A stretch of DNA of 64,000 bases from Desulfovibrio desulfuricans (GTDB taxonomy: Bacteria > Desulfobacterota > Desulfovibrionia > Desulfovibrionales > Desulfovibrionaceae), in NCBI RefSeq assembly GCF_004801255.1, contig NZ_CP036295.1, forward strand, positions 426,001 to 490,000. Reading direction: 5' to 3'. The notes under the pieces are model-generated. The model ran no database searches, had not been told where the DNA came from, and saw only the letters and a list, made by a program, of their open reading frames with translations. A program made the position numbers and the translations under genes. Of the stretch, positions 60,789 to 64,000 are shown piece by piece (within the stretch, counting starts at the first letter, position 1; every line of letters begins with the position of its first letter).

Positions 60789-61058
60789 ATGTCCCCAGAT
60801 TTCGTCATCGGTTTTGGACGTCAGGCCATTGAACTTTGTTTGATGATGGCGTTGCCCATGCTGGGCGTGGGGCTGGCCGTAGGCGTGGTGGTAAGCGTCA
60901 TTCAGGCTGCAACGCAGATTCAGGAGATGACCCTTACCTTTATACCCAAGGTCGTGTGCATGTTTCTGGCCCTGCTGCTGGCTCTGCCCTGGCTCATGGA
61001 ACGTATGATCACCTTCACGCGCGACGTTTTCATCAATATCCCCATGTACATCAGGTAG
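60789..61058 (+). CDS. fliQ: Flagellar export-gate protein FliQ
   Basis: The 89-residue protein has two long hydrophobic helices (LMMALPMLGVGLAVGVVVSV and VCMFLALLLALPWLMERM) around the conserved QAATQIQEMTLTFIPK. AGGAG lies eight bases before ATG 60789. It ends the run, 100 bases after fliP, and a strong terminator follows. fliR and flhB are not next. Confidence 0.94.
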   Translation: MSPDFVIGFGRQAIELCLMMALPMLGVGLAVGVVVSVIQAATQIQEMTLTFIPKVVCMFLALLLALPWLMERMITFTRDVFINIPMYIR

Positions 61059-61163
61059 ATGGCCTAAAGAGGCGGGGTCATTGCCCCCGTCATGCTAAAT
61101 ATCCCTGCGGATGCGGGCGTTGCGGTTTTGCCGCCAGGCGCTGTTTGCACCCAGAAGATGCCG

Positions 61164-61214
61164 ACCCGCCCCAGCCATGTTGCGCAATTGCGCACTGGCA
61201 GGGGCGGGTTTTTT
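61164..61214 (+). terminator. Intrinsic terminator of the fliL-fliQ operon
   Basis: ACCCGCCCC and GCCA (61164-61177) pair with TGGC and GGGGCGGGT (61196-61209), followed by six T bases. The loop itself contains the palindrome TTGCGCAATTGCGCA. Confidence 0.88.
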
Positions 61215-61406
61215 GTCGTGGGGAGCGGGGCTGCCTTGCGTCAGTGTTGGCGACTGGTATTGCAGTTTTTGGGTTTACGCTGATTGAATTGATTGGTGTT
61301 GGTACTGTATGGAAACTGCAAATATGAAAATGGTAGTGGTGCTCTGACTGTATAAACTATTTCTAACAAAAATCTAGAAAAAATTTAGGCTGTTTTTGTC
61401 TGCAAT
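61215..61406. other. AT-rich spacer between fliQ terminator and rlmB terminator
   Basis: The stretch holds no credible gene; frames are short and lack ribosome sites. It becomes AT-rich after 61320 (AACTATTTCTAACAAAAATC). A promoter is possible, but nothing downstream on the plus strand is close. Confidence 0.5.
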
Positions 61407-61438
61407 AAAAAAGGAAGCGTGGGTACGCTTCCTTTTTT
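61407..61438. terminator. 14-bp bidirectional terminator
   Basis: AAAAAAGGAAGCGT (61407-61420) and ACGCTTCCTTTTTT (61425-61438) pair perfectly over a GGGT loop. It lies 90 bases beyond the minus-strand rlmB gene and can stop transcripts from both sides. Confidence 0.92.
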
Positions 61439-61527
61439 ATTGCGTCAAGGGCTTGTCTCGTTACTGCAAAAAGAGCCAATTATGTTGGCGTGCTTTTTGC
61501 TTGAGGGAATTATGAACAGTTTTTGCC

Positions 61528-62337
61528 TTATGATGCAGAATTTTTTGCCCGATGCGCTGCGGCAAGGCCCAGCAACACAGCACCTGCCTGGGCCACGTTG
61601 AGCGAGTCAAAAGAGCGCGCCAGCGGGATGCGCAGCATGTGGGCGCAGCGCTTGGCAACGCCGGGTCGCAGGCCTTTGTCCTCATTGCCCAGTACCAGCA
61701 CGGCAGGCAACTGCATGGGTTCTGTAAAGGCATCGAGGCTTGATGGGCCGTCGCCTCCCGCGCCGTAGATGAACAGCCCGGCTTCTTCGGCGCTGTCAAG
61801 GGCATGACCCAGATTGGTCACCCTGGACACGGGCAGTTTTTCCAGAGCGCCAGCGGCGGCTCTGCGGGCGGCGGGGCCGAGATAGGCGCTGTTGTGCTGG
61901 GGCAGGATGATGCCTGCGCCGCCCAACGCGTAAAGGGTACGGCAGATTGTGCCCACGTTGCCGGGGTCCTGCACCTGATCAAGGGCCACGATGACGGGCA
62001 GGGGAGCGTCGGCAACTGCGGCAAAGAGGTCTGCAAGCTCGCAAAAGCCGGTGGCGGCAAGGCGGGCCACAACACCCTGATGGGCGACGCCGTCACGACC
62101 CTGACGCCCCTGGCCGGGTTGCCCGCCCGGGCGGCACAGGCGGTCGAGGGCGACCTGGTCCACCAGCGAAAAGCGCACATTGTGCTGGCGGCAGAGGTTC
62201 AGCACCTCCTGCGCGTCGGCCCCGCGCAGGCCTTTTTTGCAAAAGACGCAGTCTATGCGCTGGGGCTCGCTGGCAAGCAGCTCCAGCACGGGCTTGAGAC
62301 CCGGCAGCAGCGGGGCTTGTTCGGTTTCGTTGTGCAT
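61528..62337 (-). CDS. rlmB: SpoU-class rRNA 2'-O-methyltransferase, RlmB-type
   Basis: The enzyme methylates a ribose in rRNA with S-adenosylmethionine. The 269-residue protein has an N-terminal substrate-binding domain (LKPVLELLASEPQRIDCVFC) and the SPOUT knot domain with VIVALDQVQDPGNVGTICRT, VLVLGNEDKGLRPGVAKRCA and LARSFDSLNVAQAGAVLLGL, the three SpoU motifs. RlmB is the closest named relative, but TrmH-like specificity cannot be excluded. GGGAGG precedes the ATG. Confidence 0.9.
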   Translation of the reverse strand: MHNETEQAPLLPGLKPVLELLASEPQRIDCVFCKKGLRGADAQEVLNLCRQHNVRFSLVDQVALDRLCRPGGQPGQGRQGRDGVAHQGVVARLAATGFCELADLFAAVADAPLPVIVALDQVQDPGNVGTICRTLYALGGAGIILPQHNSAYLGPAARRAAAGALEKLPVSRVTNLGHALDSAEEAGLFIYGAGGDGPSSLDAFTEPMQLPAVLVLGNEDKGLRPGVAKRCAHMLRIPLARSFDSLNVAQAGAVLLGLAAAHRAKNSAS

Positions 62338-62575
62338 ATGGCCTCCCGGCTGTGTGCGTTGGCCGTTGGGCGGCCATTATTGAATGGAGCAGGGGGCGCG
62401 GGCAAAAGCCCGCACCAAAAGGTATTTATGTGATATTTGCGCGGTTGCGCATGTGGGTCGCTGGCAACCCTGCGCGCATGGCCGCGCACGGATAAAGCCG
62501 TTGATGGCCCATGGCGGCTGTGTACGCATCTTCCCGGCAGATGGCAAGCCGGGGTGGCAAAAGGGGAGGGAACAT

Positions 62576-64000
62576 ATGGTTGCATCATGCTGGAACAGAT
62601 CGGCAATGGCAAGATTGTGCATTCTCGCTGTTGTCTGTTGTCTGCTGCTTGCCGGGGGGTGCGCCTCGCGGCAGGGGGGTGATGGCGGACAGGGCCTCTC
62701 CATGTCTGTGCCCGAGCAGGACACCTCGCCGCCGCTGACAGCCAGTGAAACCGCCGCGCTCAATACCACCGGCCAGGTGGACAAAAATATCCCCGACAGC
62801 GCCATGCCCGACGTAACGCGCCAGTATAAATACTTTTTGCGCAAGGGGCGTCCTGCCATGAGCGCTTCGTCCAAACGGGCCGAGCAGTTTTTGGCCTATG
62901 CCAAACGGGTGTTCCGCTCGCGCGGCATGCCTGAGGATCTGGCCTATCTTGCCATTGTGGAAAGCGGCTACCGCTCCGAGGTGCGGTCGCCCGCCGGGGC
63001 AGCGGGGGCCTGGCAGTTCATGCCCTATACCGGGCAGAAATACGGCCTCAACCAGGACTGGTGGACGGACGAGCGCCTTGATCCGTTTAAATCAACAGAA
63101 GCTGCGGCCGATTATCTGCAAAAACTCTACGGCGACTTTGGCGACTGGCCCACGGCCATTGCGGCCTACAACGCAGGCGAGGGCAAGCTGGGGCGGGCCA
63201 AACAGGGCACAGGCGGGCGCGATTTTTTTGAAATCAAGTCGCGCAACCACATGCTGGACGACAAGGCCCAGCTGCGTGACGAGACAAAGCAGTACGTGCC
63301 GCGTTACCTGGCCGTTACCAAGATCATGCGCAACCTGTCCCAATTGGGGTTTGACCCCATCCATCCAGACAGCGCGCCCGGCGTGGTGCGGTTGACGGCA
63401 AAGCCAGGGACGGATCTGGCTGGCATGGCCCGCGCCTGCCGTATGGACTGGGAGACCTTTGCCGCCTTCAACCGGCAGCACAAACGCCCCATCACCGATA
63501 CCGGGCGGCCCACCTATCTATATGTACCCGCAAGCCGGGAGCACGATGCCCGGGCCTATCTTGCCTCGCCCCAGTGCGCGACCTATGCCGGGTGGGGCCC
63601 GTGTTCCGTGGCGTCGAGCGCGGACTCGTGGGAAAAAATCAGTCGACGCAGCGGCGTGCCTGTGGGGACGCTGCGAGCGGTCAATCCGGGCAATCCGACT
63701 TTGAAGGCGGGCGAAACCGTGCTGGTTCCGCGTTCGGTAAACATGTCGGCCCAGGCGGTGGCGGCGCTGGATGCAAAGCCCGCCAAAGGGGCTGACAAGG
63801 CGGACAAGTCCGGCAAGGCAGGCAAAACGGGCAAAGTCGCGGCAGAGCGAGAACCACAGGCGGTCGAGCCGCATGTGCCCGGAGCGCGGGTTGTGGCCGC
63901 AAACGACGGGCCGAGGCATACCCTGCGCGCCGACGAGACGCTCTCGTCCGTTGCGAAAAAATACGGGGTCAGCGTTCAGGATCTGCAGCAGCAAAACGGC
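62576..64000 (+). CDS. mltD: Membrane-bound lytic transglycosylase D-type lipoprotein (3' end outside window)
   Basis: The frame opens at ATG 62576 (GGGGAGG upstream) and remains open to the window end (475 codons so far). It has a lipoprotein signal with lipobox LAGGC near residue 29, then the lytic transglycosylase domain: MPEDLAYLAIVESGYRSEV (catalytic Glu in ES), SPAGAAGAWQFMPYTGQKYG and DWPTAIAAYNAGEGKLGRAK. After about residue 300 come LysM-like repeats (WEKISRRSGVPVGTLRAVNP and LSSVAKKYGVSVQDLQQQNG). It cleaves peptidoglycan glycan strands with formation of anhydromuramic acid. The gene continues past 64000. Confidence 0.93.
   Translation, partial: MVASCWNRSAMARLCILAVVCCLLLAGGCASRQGGDGGQGLSMSVPEQDTSPPLTASETAALNTTGQVDKNIPDSAMPDVTRQYKYFLRKGRPAMSASSKRAEQFLAYAKRVFRSRGMPEDLAYLAIVESGYRSEVRSPAGAAGAWQFMPYTGQKYGLNQDWWTDERLDPFKSTEAAADYLQKLYGDFGDWPTAIAAYNAGEGKLGRAKQGTGGRDFFEIKSRNHMLDDKAQLRDETKQYVPRYLAVTKIMRNLSQLGFDPIHPDSAPGVVRLTAKPGTDLAGMARACRMDWETFAAFNRQHKRPITDTGRPTYLYVPASREHDARAYLASPQCATYAGWGPCSVASSADSWEKISRRSGVPVGTLRAVNPGNPTLKAGETVLVPRSVNMSAQAVAALDAKPAKGADKADKSGKAGKTGKVAAEREPQAVEPHVPGARVVAANDGPRHTLRADETLSSVAKKYGVSVQDLQQQNG

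Overview
The window is GC-rich, densely packed bacterial chromosome from a sulfate-reducing deltaproteobacterium, almost certainly a Desulfovibrio close to D. desulfuricans. The main evidence is a tetraheme cytochrome c3 (43450-43836), a nap operon of the order napC-M-A-D-G-H without napB (the arrangement known from D. desulfuricans ATCC 27774), futalosine-route menaquinone genes, a siroheme-decarboxylase-type (Ahb) heme gene beside hemL, and GG-N10-GC sigma-54 promoters ahead of nap and flagellar genes. I see no prophage, insertion sequence or CRISPR array. The only accessory-looking pieces are a Fic gene beside a tRNA-Leu and two decayed genes.

Layout. 1-9.6 kb: a duplicated sensor-like protein, thiM, a DsrE-family protein, and a tamA-tamB outer-membrane assembly pair. 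9.6-13.0 kb: a likely molybdenum-cofactor riboswitch ahead of a MOSC-domain gene, a small membrane protein, a frameshifted GNAT acetyltransferase, the UV endonuclease uvsE, and an alpha/beta-hydrolase remnant. 13.0-18.5 kb: periplasmic nitrate reductase operon with a dyad operator candidate, a sigma-54 promoter and a leader hairpin. 18.5-20 kb: Fic protein and tRNA-Leu(UAA). 20-26.4 kb: housekeeping genes (pgpA, infA, lgt, moaC, psd, pssA). 26.4-31.4 kb: leucine biosynthesis leuA-C-D-B. 31.4-38.8 kb: EamA transporter, RlpA-type septal protein with a long structured leader, purL, a polyprenyl synthetase and mqnB. 38.9-43.2 kb: menG, small proteins, and a 920-residue Ala/Pro-rich repeat protein. 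43.4-47.9 kb: cytochrome c3 and tetrapyrrole genes (cobJ, cbiG, hemL, ahb). 48-53.6 kb: an unknown gene, an RRM protein, rpsF-rpsR-rplI-dnaB and alr. 53.8-57 kb: tgt with a queuosine-precursor-type transporter close by, era and yggS. 58-61 kb: flagellar fliL-N-O-P-Q. 61.5-64 kb: an rRNA methyltransferase and a membrane-bound lytic transglycosylase that runs off the end.

Several blocks fit together. Cytochrome c3, nap, menaquinone and heme/cobalamin genes all serve anaerobic respiration. MoaC, the MOSC protein and the candidate Moco riboswitch relate to the cofactor that NapA needs. The two most unusual items are (a) the 920-residue protein, which carries about twelve copies of a short motif of the form x-hydrophobic-D-x-LL that closely resembles the CheY-binding peptides of FliM and CheZ, and (b) the Moco-type riboswitch placed in front of a MOSC gene rather than a moa or modABC operon.
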